This document shows positions 1 through 14,798 of a DNA stretch of 64,000 nt, one piece after another (the stretch's first letter is position 1; every line of letters begins with the position of its first letter). The stretch spans positions 701,194-765,193 of the forward strand of contig VFFE01009205.1 in the NCBI GenBank assembly GCA_008921705.1, written 5' to 3'. Both the position numbers and the translations under genes were made by a program. The notes below the pieces were generated by a model. The model saw nothing but the letters and a program-made list of their open reading frames with translations. It made no database searches and was not told where the DNA came from. Source of the stretch: Burhinus oedicnemus. Taxonomy: Eukaryota; Chordata; Aves; Charadriiformes; Burhinidae.

Positions 1-3000
1 GAAGTTAATTTTCTCTCCGCTCTCTGAAGCGTAGACAAGAATTTAATGATTTAATCATGATTGTTAGCTCTTTTGCAATCAATTTGTAATGATTGTGTAG
101 CAACTCTCTTCAAGGGAAGCTGCATCAGGGAGGAGTATGCAAACAACTGTCTAGGAGGGCTGATTATAAATAGTATCACATGTCTCCAAAGCCCATTGAA
201 ATCTTCTTAATGGTGACGTACCGATTCTCATGCCACATCCGGACAGTCTCGAGAAAGGGGTCCTGGGCTAGGCTGGCTTTGCCACATGTACAGGAGCCTC
301 CGGGTCATTTGGCAGTCCCCGAGTGCTGGTGGAAAGCAGAATGTGTGGACTGAGTTGCTAAAGCTCAGTGGTGGGCAGTGGTGTGTGTTCGCCACTCTTG
401 TGCATAATCTTCTCTACGCAGACTTTTTTCTCAAATATTACACAAGTTTTTATAAAGTGTGACTGAGGAGAATATTTCAGTTGCTCAATCTGAAATATAT
501 AATAAACAGAAAAAGGGGATTTTTAGCTCTAGTTTTGAAGGAAGAACTTGCATTTGGTCCTTCAGAGTTCCTAGAGGAGATACTATTGACTGCCGCATCC
601 AAACATGCCTCGTGTATTTGAGCGTAGCTGATATATCAGCTTAATAAAAATAATTTGCTTTTTCCTTTGGGAGGAAATTCAAGCAGTACATATTGCTCCA
701 TAAGTGGAGTTTAAGGAAAGTTTAGGGAATGGGAAATTCACAAAGATATCAAGCGAACCCAGTAAGAAAAATATCTTAATTCCAAAACTGTTCAGGAATT
801 GGGCTTGAATGCAGCTCAGGAAACTTCATCAGAAAGAGGAGGGGAAAAAAGGGATGCGGTATCATACCAAATGCTGAGAGAGTTACCTGGAAGAGAGTCA
901 TGCAATAGATCAGCTTACTTTAGCTGGCTCAGTGGCCTGAGAAGGAAAACACCTTGAACCTCCTATTTTCCTAGGACTTCTTATTCTGACAGCCACCTTC
1001 TGTTACGCTGGCAAGCACCAGCAAACAGCCCCGAGGAGGGCATCATCTTCATGTCGCTACTGATGTGCAGCTGAGCAATCTCTTTGAGCAGCAGCCTGTT
1101 GTAGCAGCACCTAGGTGGAGGGAAATGAATTACTGTTACACTTGGAGCCCAGTGGCTTTCTCTATTCCCATTATTTTAGATGTAATTATATTGGATTGTT
1201 ATGTTAACTCTAAATATTAGCTCTATTCCTGTGCTGGCTCTTGAAATTAATTCTGTATGTATTCTACAATGTTTTCGAATCATAGGTGGTTTCCTTCCTC
1301 CATGCTTCTTCCACATTACACTGTTTTGTCAGCAGTATAGCTTTTCAACAGGAGCCAGGAGTTGGGCTTAAGCTTTTAAAGGATTCCAATCTAGTCAGAT
1401 CTCACACCAGTTTTACTAGGCATTGTTACCGGGCTGGCTCAGGTTGAACCTGGTTCAACCACATTTGCAAATAGTCTTTACAATGCCCATGTGCAGCCTT
1501 AGAAAGAGGTGCATCAGCAACAGCAGCTTTTCCATCACGTTTGTGAGCTTGCTTTTGCTTTTGTTTTTCTTTCAAGTGTTCATTGAAGACGTGTTTCTTT
1601 TCAAGCGGCATTAAAACTTGTGATTTCTGAGAAGGGGGAGGAAAAATGGGATATTTCTTGAATTTGTTTCTCAGTTCTGGATTTTGTATCGTGCTAATTT
1701 TGCCAGCTGGGACAGACTGTGCTTCAGATACATGGCAATAGGATGATTAAGAATAGGAAGTATGTTCAAGGAAAATCCCCCTTTTCAATCACACAGAGTA
1801 TTCCTTTTTCCAGAACAAAATTTTCTGTGGTTGGCACCAAATTTTATTGTTCTATCATTCAGCCCTGTAAAGAAAGGACTCAGAATAATAGTCAAATAAT
1901 GCTTAATTCCCTGATGCTGGTACTCGATGATGTGCTTTTTGTCGTATTTCTTCTGGGACTGAAGCCTTTTCAGTTGAAATCATTATTATTTCGGCTAAGG
2001 GTCAGGGAGGCTAAACAGCTGTTGGTGATCTAATTACAGGGTTTTGCAGAGAATCATTTCAAGTTTGTCTCACCAGTTCAGACCCATTCTAATTGCTATT
2101 GCTACTCAACTAAGCTAATATTCAAGTAAACCTCTGCAGGGGGTCTGTGGGTGAAGATTTCCACATCCATGTCTCTTGGCTAATCCTTATCCAGCAAGTC
2201 CTACAAAATCTGTGTATATTCTTTTGAAAGATGAGGAAAGGAGAGAAATATTTGCCATAATGTACAAAATGCAGTTGCATATAAACAATGCCTCATGTTA
2301 TATAAATTAGCTCCTGTGCTATAAAATGAAATTATAGCAAGGAAAGCAAAGGGCTGCTGTCTTCAAAGACTTTGTTTCTTTCATTTAGTATTGTTTGTTG
2401 AACCTTCTGCTATAGAGGTAAAACAACTGATGGCATTTTCGGTGCTTTTGAAAACAAGGATTTTCTTTGAAAATAAACAATTGCATGGAGGATTATATTT
2501 ATTATAAGATCTGAGCAATGCCATGAAGATAAAGTTACTCTTTTTTTTCTCTCAACACTTCCATTGTTTTGTTTGTGAGCTTGATGTGTAGAGAAGAGAG
2601 GGATCGGGGAAGGAGAAGGAAGGCAGATAGTGCTTCCCTCATAAAATATACAAGGAGCTGTGCATACAGAAGTGTCTCTATGAATCTGTTTACAGCTCTT
2701 TTTTGACTGACTGGCTAAATTACAGTTTCATTGTTCTAAATCCCCAAGGACTTTTCTAGAGATGTTGTAACTAAAGCCATGCATGTTGTGAAGCTCTTCC
2801 CTACCTGTCACTATCAGCTGCAGATACAACTAATTTACGTATTTTAATTAACCTCTCAAGGGGCAATGTAATTACCTTTTAAAAAGCACAGTTGTTGTTG
2901 GGGAAATAATAGGACATTTTCAGATATTTCTATCAGGCGAGCATACAGTGGCTTAAAGCAGTTACGGTGTCCAGCAGCACTGGCATGGCTTTGAGCTGTG

Positions 3001-6000
3001 TTGTGGTTAGAAAGCAGATGTCAGATAAAGAAGTGTTGAAAGAAAAGTTCCCTGTCTTTAAGCTCTTCTGTGGAGTGCTTGGAGAGGGCAATCCCACTAG
3101 GCAGTTCTGTGGTAATGTTCCTCCTTCAGAGAAACCCCTCTGCACCCTTACAACAGCAGGAAGATGTAGTGGATTCCTAGGACATTCCCAAAAAACATCA
3201 CCCACTAAAACATCTGGCAACCTGTATTGGCACCATTTTGATAGTAACAGTGATCTTGGCTCTAAGTGCTTTTGTCAAAGCTCTGGGAGTCCTGCTAACG
3301 CTATAGGAGAAGGACTGTATTCTGAAATGGCTTGCTTAGTGGCACACTAGAAATATTTTTAATTAAAAGGAAAGAAAAAGAAAAAAGAATAGCAGCACTG
3401 TCTTGAGGTATACTGCAATTATATAAATGGGTTTTGAGGTTCAGCTGCTTTTCAAGAAGAATTAGGTCCATCCTTGCTTGTTCTGTGACTTTGCTGTGTT
3501 CTGTCTGTGCACGTGCAATTGTACGGACACTTCTCATCTGAGGAAACAAAATGCGCCTATGCTACAAAACTGCTGGCTCGTATTTCAAAAGTTGGACACA
3601 GATGAGAAATAAATTCTTAGAATAGATTTTTCCAACCAGAGAAACCAAGTTCTGTTGCATCTCTTGCCTCGTGACTGTACAAATCTCACACATGTATTGC
3701 ATTTTTCAGAGCCGATGGGGCCTTGCAGCATGTCTGCAACGTCAGGACATTTAACACCTTACACTGACTGGTTTGCATGCAAACAGCAAGTTCCTGGATA
3801 GGAGAACCTCATGGAGAGTCTCCTGCCGTGTCTTCGTCCCTTCCCTCCTTGTTAACGTAACAGGAGAGCAGTTATTTTGTTTTACCAGCCGTTGAGAGAT
3901 GGCCTTATGGCTGTTTTCATTTTGTGCTGTTCAGGACTACTTAGGGATAAAACTGAGTTAAATCTTCAGTGCCATTATTATGGTATTATAACTGATGCCT
4001 CTCTCTGAGAGCTTCCTGGAAATATAAGGAAATGCTATGGGCCTTGTGCATCGCAGTATCAGCATTTGTTTGATGTATTTTTCAAGCATTGTTTGGTTTC
4101 AGGCACAATGACAGGGTTTAGTTCTTTAAAAGACCCAGAACAGCAACAATTGTCTTTGAACAGACAGTAGAACTTCACTAATTCATACTAATGACTTTAA
4201 GAGACTTGTTTTATGATAATACTTCGTAATGCGCAAGTAAATGACAGTAGTATATTTTGTGAAAATAATGAAGTCTTAGTAATGTGAGATCACTTTACAG
4301 CTCTCTGCTATTAAATCTTCGCTGAGAAGTAGGGAGATGTCTATTTCTTTGCACAAAATCATAAAGTTGGATGGTAAAAGGTAGTTTATTACGCAGTCAA
4401 AAAAGAGGAAAAACTGTGCTCCCCATCCACTTCACAATTCTCCGTTAAGTTTTCCCCACCCACAGCAGTCTCTAGGTAACCGTTCTTCTGAAGATGAGAT
4501 GGGGAACAGGGAACTGTGCCACACACCACCTCATACTGAGGTTTTTCCTTTCTAAAATCTTCACTTTAGTAACTTGCTTAATGACTGACTTTCTTATGAA
4601 TAAAATAATACTGAAATGCAATGTTAGATGGGTGAGAATGCCTCCCTCTGGTGAAGTCAAAGGCTGAAACACCAGGCACTGCAAGACTGCAGCAGTAACC
4701 ATGACTTCAGTGGCTTGCAGAGTGCTGCCTCAGGTTGAGCAGAGATGTCCTTGCTGGGCTGATTGGAGCATTCCCTTCCTGGGAAACACTCATGCTGGTT
4801 GAGAGCAGCTGAGCACGCCTTTGCTGTGAGATCAGCTGGAGTGGAGAGAAATGCTGGTTGCTGGCAGCATGGTCGGAGAGCTACTACATCCTCCAGCCTG
4901 TATTTTTGTACAATGCAGGCAGCGGGATCTACAGTGCGGTGGGACCGTCTTTAGAAGCTTGCCCAACATCAAAACACTTTTCTTGTCGTCAGCAGACTAA
5001 GCGGTGGCTAGACAGCTGAGATCTGGAAGCATGATGTTTGCCTATGTGAAGCTAAGTTGTGACCTGACATCAGCTGAGTGGAGGACAGCAGGCACTGCGG
5101 GGGCCCAGCAGAGGCAACACGTTACCTGGTACCACTGCTCCAGCCCCTGCCACAAAGGGGTTGCCGTAATTGCAGATCAGCAGTGAAAACTGTGGGTACA
5201 GCAAATTGTAATCATGAAACCACAGTGATGTTGCAACTGAAAATATTTTAAGTATTTTCTTTCATTTATGTGATTGTTCCTACACAAAGCTGTTTTCTGG
5301 TGGACTTGTGTATGGTTGTGGGTAGTAATCATGGACTGTTGTGTTTTGTTTGGTTTTTTTTTCCTTTCTCCATAGTTACACTATCACCTTTTCATAATGG
5401 GGACCCAATAGCTCTGTGGTCATCCCTTCTCTTCAAAATTGACTGTACTGTGCACTCACTTCCAGAAGTCTTTGAAGATTTTTGGTGTCCCTTGTTCCTA
5501 GGCTGCATGTTAGGGTCAAGCTTTTGAGTCTTCTAATCACTCAGTTTGGTATAGTCCCGTTGCCACTAAAGCCTCTTTTCATGCCTATTTAATGCCTCGG
5601 AAGTGCTTTCAAGTGGTCTTTGATAAATCATAGTAAGTGTTATTCCAGTCGCTCAATAGCAGTACCTGCTAGAGTCTTTTTTAGCTCCCAAGGCAGCTGT
5701 TCCCTCTTGCCTTATTTTACCAGTGACAGTAATTCATTCCACTTGAGCTGACTAGCTTATTTCACATTTATTTGCACATTATGAGCAGTGTCATTCTACT
5801 TACCCTCCAGACAGTAAACGGTTTGAAAAATGCAACTGTAACAAATATTAGGCATGGGGAGAGGAATAGGAAAATGGAACCTTTGCATTTGGTGCCCAAA
5901 TAAAAACATAATGAATAAATAATATTTTGAAATTATCTCAATCATCGAGTGTATGCAAAATCAAAGGTGCTGCATAAACTTGCATTATCCCTTTGAGTAT

Positions 6001-8760
6001 ATATATCTCTTTCCCGCCAGCTAGTTTAGCTTCCCTAGTGTGGAGTTAAATAAAATATTACCCATCAGGTCAGGAAAATAATTAGTCCAGCATTATTGCC
6101 TCCTTCCTAAGCAATCAGACTTGACCCATATGTATTATGCATGTTTGCACGCTGCACATCTGAGAAGTGGGATGTTTATAAACAGATGAATTTGGGCTCC
6201 ATGTTTGCATACCAAGACAGTACTCCCACTCCCCTCTACAGAGAAGGCAAGTTGAAAAATTATCAGAGCAAAAGCAAGCCATTTTTTTTGGCGTCCTGAA
6301 GTAATTTCTTCCAAGTAATCTTTTGCTGGCTCTGGCGAGTAGTTTTGAAAGTGCCATAACTTAATATGACGGCAAGTTTTCCCTCTGTACATGACGAAGT
6401 ACAGAAATACAAATAATGATGATGCTCTCGGCAATATAGAAATGTGTTGTGTTTTGCCATTGTAACGAGGATAGACGAAAGAACCTCAGATAGGGGGAAA
6501 ATAAGCTCAGAGTCTCCCAGAGACCAGAAAGTCCTTGGGGAGAAATCAGGATGGTCTTGTGCAATTGTTATGAAGAAGGCATTTTCTTAAGATCATGATT
6601 CTAGGAGTCAATGAAAATACAAGATTTTTCATTTTCATTCATTAAAAGTAAAATTTCTTGCACTAATAACTTCTAAAACCAGTTAAGGATTCCCAAATTA
6701 TTATTAATTGGATTTGGTCATGGCAGTGTTGTATTTTGGTTAACAGAGCCCAGCCTAACTCGGGGCTCCCAAGTATTGCAGTGACAGTAGCAGATAGGAG
6801 ACATTCAAAAGTGGTACTAAAAGGGGGAGAGACAGGGAAGTCAGTACTCTGAGCTCAGGAGGTTGAATCATTTCAATGGAAGGAGTTTTCCTATAAGGTG
6901 TGAGCCCCATCACTTTCTCCAGCCATCTCAAGTTGTCTTTATGCTTCCAGATCAGGCATGCTGTAAAAATTCTTTCCTTTGTGGATATGGGTGTATGCTG
7001 GGTACAAGCTAAACCTGTTATTTAAAGTCCTGAAAAACTTCCCAGTAGATCTGAGAAGTTGGTTTGGGGTCCTGAGATTTTTTTTTCCTGATTTGATCAG
7101 CATAGTTCTCTGCATCTATCTGAATCTAATATCTTCGTGTCTCCTCTGAACGTGATTGTAGCTGGATGGCAGCCAGAATGCAACTTTGAACTTCCTACGC
7201 TAGACCGAGTTACACTGAAATGTCTTGGAAGAGCTATCTTTATTTGCCCAGGCATCATCCAAACAGTACAGACCTCAGCCCATCTCCATATTGTTTAATG
7301 TAGAAGCTTTAAATGAACCACGGGTAAGCTTACTTAACACAACATTCTTGTACTTTCTGGTATTCACGTGATCTAATATATTATTTTTCAGTGATTGGAT
7401 GGATTAGCAAGAATATGGGATTTCATACAGGGTGTCCTCATTTTGTGGTGTTCCATATGACAGTGTGTGGCATGCAGGTATTAGATTAATGATGACATTT
7501 GGGGAATCAAGTTGACCACTTACTATATACTTTGGCTTTTTATTGCCAGCTCACTGCAGATGGACTCCGGCAACTTTTAAAAATCTGATCATATAATGCA
7601 ATATTAATAATACAGTCCTGGCATTTATGTTTTTTGGGTTTTGTTGTTGTTTTTTTTTTTTTCCTGGCTTTCTAAACTCTGAATAGTGGTGCCATCCCTT
7701 TCTGTCCATGCAGTTCCTAGTCACTCCCACAGAAACACATGTGGCTGAGGCCATACAGATGACTGCCACGCTGGCTGGGGTGCCCAGCCCTCATACTCAG
7801 CAAGCCCTGAGCTGGGGTGGCAGGGTGATGCTGCACTACCACCACAAGCATCTACTGCTCTAAGCAAGGCGTCTTCCATACATCCCTGTGCAGAAGTGGC
7901 ACAGCTGAAATGCACAATAACTGCTAAACATAGTTACTTGTAGTCTGGAAAGAGGGGCGCTATTGCCTGGTGTTATAGCAGGGGATTGCAGCCAAGGTAA
8001 CACAAACTGCTGATCTCCACCAGCAGACATGCCATAACTGAAGGAAGGTAGGTGATCCATGATGGGGTTAAGCAGCAGCCTCAGAAAATCAAGGGTTTGT
8101 TTCTGCTGGATCTTGGAAAATCATGTACAATGGTTTGGTTTTCCTTCTATTGAAAAAAAAAAAAAACCCAAACAACCAAAACCAAGGAACACTTTGGGAG
8201 CAGTGAGTCTCTGAGGCTGACAGCAACTTTCACACTACGTGTCACCTAAACCTGGGCAACTGAGTGAAGGCAACTGGTCTTTTTCAAAAGGGCTGTGTTC
8301 TGCATAGTCTCACAGGACTTAAACCACATCTGGTGTTTCTGCTGAAATATAGGAAAATTATAGCACAGCACTTCCATCAGCAGTGACTGAGTGACAGAAA
8401 TCACGGCTGAGTTCCTGTGTTCAAGCTGGGCGATATGCAGCTGTGTCTGGGTAAGCAGTGGAACTTACTACAGCCTTCACTCAGTGCAGTCATCATCTTC
8501 CTGTCTTCACGTTAAATATTTTGTCTATAAAGTCTAAGTGGAGTGAGAATCCTAAACATTTCTGTCCTCTTTTGTCAGAATTGACCACTAATTTATAGCA
8601 CTGCTGTTGTAAAGTCCTCTTTCTTGGGAGAAAGGGCTCTGCACTAGGAGGAAGTGTTGAAAATTTGAAGGAAGAAATTGAAAACATCCCTTACCTAAGT
8701 GTACAAATAAGAGAAACCCATGGCTTTGTCTCCAGTGAGTAGAGCCAAGCAGAAATCACT
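1..8760. other. Non-coding block, no gene recognised
   Basis: AT-rich sequence with frequent stops in all frames. Open frames here are at most about 127 codons, overlap one another on both strands, and match no family I know. Low-complexity tracts include a T-rich run near 7649-7662 and an A14 run at 8153-8166 followed by AAAC-type sequence. No interspersed repeat was recognised. A stretch near 2830-2890 is rich in TAATTA-like homeodomain core sites, which may be chance in AT-rich DNA. Confidence 0.6.
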
Positions 8761-8796
8761 GTTTCCAACTTCCTGTTTGTTTCCAACTTTCTGTTC
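8761..8796. repeat. 18-bp tandem duplication (2 copies)
   Basis: Two adjacent 18-bp units beginning GTTTCCAACTT, differing at two positions. It looks like a simple local duplication with no evident function. Confidence 0.7.
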
Positions 8797-8950
8797 ATAA
8801 CAGTGATATTCATGATAATAACGTGGAAGTGGTTACCGCAGAGAAAGTTAGGAAGACCCAAAAGCTTATCTTTGGAACTGTCATTGCCGGTGGGCAGTGT
8901 GATGGTGGTAAGCCTGGTTATGCCTGCGTCAAGAACTTTGCTGCTTGCTA

Positions 8951-9008
8951 GAACACTTCCAGGGATCCACAGCTTCCCTGGGCAACCTGTTCCAGTGTCT
9001 CGCCACCC
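8951..9008 (-). mobile_element. CR1 LINE fragment, antisense
   Basis: Read on the minus strand, this piece matches the well-conserved CR1 stretch near the end of the reverse-transcriptase ORF: CACTGGAACAGG, then GGTTGCCCAGGGAAG, then TGTGGATCCCTGGAAGTGTTC. The same motif occurs on the plus strand in the larger CR1 copies at about 44.4 and 56.7 kb in this window. Only about 60 bp is convincing, and sequence to the right is too diverged to assign. The overlapping plus-strand open frame at 8803-9165 crosses this scrap and is not a gene. Confidence 0.75.
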
Positions 9009-12000
9009 AATTTGTGGTCTTCAGCTCAGAGATTCTTGTAAATGCTCTTGTAATTCATCCCCTTTCTATTTCCTTGCTCTTCTCTGTGTGTTACATCCTT
9101 TGTTTGCCTCGTTCTTCATTGTTATAAGTTGTTTGTTATTTCTATTTCAATGCAGTTGGCATTGAGAGTTCACATTATGTTGTTGCCCTTGTGGCTACAG
9201 CATGTTCTTTTCAGTTAAAGGATTTCAGGAATTGTTCCTTTGTGGTTGTATAATAATTACACAGTGCTGTATCTTTGAATTGGGTAGGATTTATGGCTTG
9301 TGCATCTTCTGTCCTATCTTTTTAAAAAGAAAGCAGAATTATGTATTAATTTGAGACAGATGTTTAAAAACAAAAAAGTGTCTAATGAAAATCTGCAATA
9401 ACTTGTCTTGTCCTAGCTAGCGCAGTACATCTGTTGTTGCTCAGTACAGAACTGGAGGAGCTGCAAACAGGCTGTTTGTTCCAGGCTCGCTTGTGCAGCC
9501 AACAAACCTGACTCCCCTTCCCGGCTGTGCCGCAGACGGCTTGCGTGACTTTGAGCGAGTTTTGTGCATGGTGAGGGAAGGCAGACTTGTATGTCCCTAG
9601 AAAGCAATGTTGTGAAGGTAAATACTCTTAAGAATTGTGATGTGCCCGCTTGCAGTGGGAGCAAAGCAGGAGAGGACATCTGCAAATAAATGCCTAAAAT
9701 CTATATTGGGTGTAATTATATTTCCAGGAGTTTAATTCTTAAATGCTAGACAAATGGGGAGGGATTTAGCAAAGCGGCAGGATTTGGTCTACTCAAATCC
9801 TGTAGGCACAGTTGAAATGCTTATATTCAGGGAGCAGAAAGAACTGTGAACATCGAGTATTTCTGCTTGTTTGTTGGGGGTGGCAACAGCAAGGCATGGA
9901 GGGTAGTGATTGCAGACTGCAGTCTGTTTCCTTGAGTGGCTTCAAGTCTGCCCATGTCAATGCTTTGTTTACGTCACACTCTCCTCTCAGACAAATGTTG
10001 TCCTTTACGTGAATCTGTGATGTGGTGATTATTCTTGGACCTGTGTGTTTTGGTGTCGATGTGTATCTTGGGGTTATATATATTAATGCTGGTGTGGAAT
10101 CCAAAAGCTGATGAAACCGGAAGCATGCACATTGGAGCAAAATACAGTCTTTCCCAGCCTCGGGAGAGGCCTGACTGCACTTTCATAAATCCTTTGTTGT
10201 GGCATGCAAGCTTCTTGGCTGTCATTGAGTGTGCTGTGTTTTGGAACGTATGCACAAATGTACACACAAATATATGAAACATTTCTTTTGGCTATTTCCC
10301 ATATGGTTTAATTTTTCACAGCTCTGTAAAATCTCACATGCAAATTCTGTTTTCACAACTTTTATTGTATGTTAAAAGCAGAGTTTTGAATAACTGTTAA
10401 GAAAATTCTCTCCTAGTCCTTTTTTAAGACAAAATCTTTGGTTGTTAATGACAGCACAGGGAGCTGTTATGGTTCTTCGTTTTGAAAGTAACTTTAGAAA
10501 CTTTTTGCTGCTAATGGTTTATGTTTTAAAAGCAGAGGGAATGATTGGTGCCTCCCCTTCTTTTCATTTAGTTCTTTTTTCTGCTTTCCTCTTCCCATCT
10601 CTGAAGTGTTTATTCTCATGCAGAAATTATAGTAGCTGTTACAAACCCTGTGAGCCTACTGAAGCTGTGAGTTTGCTCGTAATCCCAGTACTCTTTTCTT
10701 CTTCTCTCATCTCACTCTCATATCCCTATGCAGTTTGTAGTCCATTTGTTAATTCCAGTTTGATTGACTGTGGACATCTTTTGAACTCCATAACCACCAA
10801 AATGCCAGTGTTTCACTATGCAACTTAGTATTACATCCGTGTCCTGAGCCACAGCATCAGATGTTGTAGACATCTAGATTTACTTTTTCTCTTTGTTTGA
10901 ACTTTTTTTTCCCCCAACACAGTTCAACCCTGTTGGTCTCTTGTTTCTCTGAAGCTCAAAGTCAGCAGGCTGAGACTGTGGCTCAATCCATAGGAAAAAG
11001 AGTGACAGATACAAACACAAAAAATAATTAGCTTCTTGTTTGCTGTTTTCAAATGTAATACCACACTTCAAACAAGACATTGCTATTCCATAGATCACAG
11101 TGATTGAGTGCAGATTAAATTGTTGTCTTATTATTTATCTATGGTACGTCCCTGTATGAGCCAAGCTCCAAGCATTGAAAAGAAAAAGTCCTTGCTGTGA
11201 GTATTGTACATACCAAAGATAGACAAGCAGACAGATACAGGAGAAAAGGAAAATAAGGATAGGCAAATTTTATGTAAGTTAATGTAATGAGCATGGTAGC
11301 GTTGCTTTTGCAAAGGGTTTGAAATATGGATGGAGTGAGAACCTGTCCAGTGCATTCAGATGGGTTACATCTGTGACTTGCAGCTCTGATTCTGTGGCTG
11401 TAGCTTGCAAACTTCAGGCACAGAAATAATGGGGGGAGAAGCTGACAAATGAGCAGACAACTGGGTCTTGAATAGAGATGTAGATTAAATCTTCTTCTGC
11501 GGAAAATATATTTGTGCAGGAGAGCAAGAGATTCATGAGGATGAATACAGTGAGGGTACAGTCTCTCATCAGTGCCCCTCAAAGATATACTAATGCTTCT
11601 GTGCTTTTTCTTCAGCACTCTGTTTTTTTTCTAATACATCCTTACCCTTCATCTGCCACTTTTGCATAGATACTTATTCTCCCATACAAGCTCTGATCCC
11701 CAGCACATCTTCATTTTTCAAGGTATTGTTACTATGAAACACTTCTTTCTTTTATTATAAAATAAACAAAGGACAAGGGGAAGACTGAGGAAGGAATATG
11801 TTTACTCCTGCAATGTGCATCATTCCCAAATACAAATTTCCACTTTGTGTAAAGCCAGATAAGCAAAGAATATGGTGTGAAGTGATCACTGCAGAAATTC
11901 TCTTGATTTTTTTTTCCAAACGTGGTTTGTTGCGATTCTTGAAATCCCAAAGCCTAATGAAAATGTTTTGAAGAATAAAGTAAAATCTTTGTACATATGT

Positions 12001-14754
12001 ATGAACATATTTTCCAGATGTGACACAGATCCTAAAATATGTTGCTGTTATTATAGTACAGTGTATTTTCCTATGACATCCTTTTTGCACACCTCAACAG
12101 AAATCTCCTTGGAATTCAACTAAGACAATTCTTTTTTCAAATTAATATTAGATTTTTTTGATTCCTATTGACTGTAATTAAGTAATGAAAAATGTAGGGG
12201 GATGTCATGCCCGATTTATTTTTAAATGTCTTTTTTCTTTCTTCTTTTTTTGTTTTCCAATCTAACTGCTTATATGGCCCTTTATAATTGTATTATCAGA
12301 GTGATTCAAAGACAATGGTGAAAGATTACAAAGAGAGAAAGGAATGTTCAAAATCCAAGTGCATAAATAGGGTTTCTGGGGAACATCACAAAGGCTCTAT
12401 TGTGCTACGCATAGCAGAGACAGAAAGGATACATGTCCACCCTCTACCAGAAAATGCTGCAGACTTTTCTGCAGGTCACTTGCTACTGTAATAAAAACTC
12501 TAAAAATATTCATGGGTACAAAAATGTTACTTGTAATACGCCACTACGTTTGTTCCACTCATAATTCAAATAATTGCCTTAGGTAATGTTTGCATATTGG
12601 TATGGTCAGACAGCATTATCTGTCTCCTGCAAAGTACTTCTGGCCTGAGAGAAAGCACTCCCGCTGTGTTCGTTGTGGGCTGTGGCAATCAGATGTTGAT
12701 AGCTGTGCTTGAACTGTGTGGTGGTTTTTCAAGGTCAATAAAAATATTGGGCAGTAAGAGGGGGAGCGGAAGACCACGGACCTCATTTTGCTTGTGGCTT
12801 CGTCTCAGTTCAAAACCCTCCCGATGCATTATCTGAGTGAGTCTTTGGGAAAAAAATATATTAATGTGCTCTTATTCGGTGCTGTTCTATTACCTATTCA
12901 TCAAAAATATTGCTTTTGTGCATTTTTCATTATAAGATTCAACATTACCAATGTTAATAAAGAGAGAACTCCTTTTCTTTTCTTAGAAATAGAATATGTA
13001 AAGACATTGCCTCTTTGATGTTTCTAAGCCAATACAATATGTATTTGAATGAGGATAAAAGTCATTCTTTTAACAGAAGATCATCCAAGTCATTTCTGAT
13101 GAAACTCAAGAGGACTTTCTTTTTTTTTTTTTTTTTTAAGAGATGCTGGGAAATTAAGATTAAAAATGGGGCAAGCACCTCTTTGGAAGCAGCAGCTAAT
13201 GGAAATAAATCATATATTTGATGGTATTTGTTGGGCTGCTGTTTCATGCAGGCCCGTGGTGACATGAGCCTCCATCACTGGGCTGAACTGTTCAGCGGCA
13301 GGTGCCTTTTGTTCAAAGGGATGAGATCTCGCTGTTGCAGGCAGGTATTTCATGTGATGCTATCCTGAAGTGTGAATAGACAGCAGGCCAGATTTTGGGA
13401 GTCCCTCCCAAAATTTCCTTTGCTGCCAGGGAAGCTCACATCACTAGCTAGTTTCCTCGCCTGGGAATTTTTAGTGTGGATTTTTCACAGCAGATTGGGC
13501 AATACATGATTTTCTGTTTAGAAGCTGCTATAAATTTGGATCTAACAAGTTTTATGAGGCCTCTGAAGCCTTGGGACTAGGATGCTTCTTGAATACTGTC
13601 CTGGCTCACTACTCTCTGGCTAACTGTTCGCTTGTGTATGGGCACAGGACAGTGTGGTAGCTCTCCTTTATAGGTTATCAGCTTCTGTGTTTGCTGCAGA
13701 GGGTCTGCAATGGAGGAGCATAAAGGGGTTAGACACTTCCTCCACTGACCAAGTATCCTCTGAAAAGTGTCTGAAGTTTGATCTTTTGGCCAAAATGTAA
13801 GAATGCTCTGTACAGTAAATAGTGGAAAATTTTTCTTGGAGCCCAATAGACGTATCTAACAGGAGAGAGGCAACTCATGCAGAATTATTCCTGTTGCACC
13901 AGTATTTCCTCCTGTTCAAGTGCAGACCTGTCTGTGGACAAGAGCAGTATCTTGAGTCATTCCCTTGCTCTGCACTGTTCAAGAAAGGTGGATCTCTGCT
14001 ACGTAAAACCAGCTTCCTAGGAGCACTGCAACATTATCTGGGTTTGAATTTTAGATGGATTTAGATCTAGGCTGCAGCAAGAGAGTCTGAGCTTCTATAG
14101 ACTATCAGGGTGCCTGGGGACAGCTACGGTGGATTTTGACACAGTGAAACTGATTTTGCAGGGCTGGTCCTTTGGTTTGTTGCTGTTGGGTTTGGGTTTT
14201 TTCTTAAGTTTGAAATGAACTTATGAAAATGGATGTATTGTTATCAGGAGAATAAAGGTTTCTTTTCTCTCAATACAGATATGTTTTCTGAGGTGAACTA
14301 GGTGTCAGTGGCCAGACATAATAACCCCATTTCTCTTATTCCCAGTTCACAGCAAGTTGAATGTGTTTCCTTGGCTCACAAGCCTGTGGTATGAAGCCTG
14401 AATGAATTAAAACGGTCTCCTGAAAGCCACGGTGTTTGCCGGCTGACTTTGCAGCCTTACTGAGTGGCATGCAGGCTTCTTTGTTCTCAATGTATTGTTT
14501 TAAAAGTCTGACCTTTAACAAATTGGAAGCCACTTTAAGAAGTCTCTGTATCCACAAAATTATAACTACACTGGAAAGTGCTCTGACCACACTGTCCCGA
14601 TGGCTAGGGTAGACACGTGCTCGGACTCATCAGGCCTGTTTGCGGCAGATGGTGTTTCTGGGAGTGTAGCTGAGGGGTAGATCTAAAACTGAGAGAAAGT
14701 ATCCATTACCTGATCTGCTCTGGGGTATCTTTCAGGTAATCTGCTGGCATCTCT
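9009..14754. other. Non-coding block, no gene recognised
   Basis: AT-rich sequence without recognisable coding content. The longest open frame of the window lies here (minus strand, 11139-11618, 159 codons), but its translation is compositionally odd (rich in Ser, Leu, Cys and Arg), resembles no family I know, and has no conserved motif. An 18-base T run lies at 13120-13137. A short patch at about 9440-9560 is richer in GC and CpG than its surroundings. Confidence 0.6.
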
Positions 14755-14798
14755 GAAAAAACAAACAAACAAACAAACAAAAAACCAAAAAAACCCCA
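14755..14798. repeat. (CAAA)n microsatellite
   Basis: About five tandem ACAA-type tetramers follow an A run and grade into A-rich sequence with CC interruptions. Purine-rich simple repeats of this kind often arise from the poly(A) tail of a retroposon, but I recognise no retroposon body beside it. Confidence 0.8.

Noticed and set aside
8803..9165. Plus-strand open frame of 120 codons
   Set aside because: It runs through an antisense CR1 scrap, and the rest is low-complexity Leu/Ser/Phe-rich sequence.
11139..11618. Minus-strand open frame of 159 codons, the longest in the window
   Set aside because: The translation resembles no known protein, has odd composition and no motif, and shows no splice or promoter context. 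One frame of this length is plausible by chance in 64 kb.
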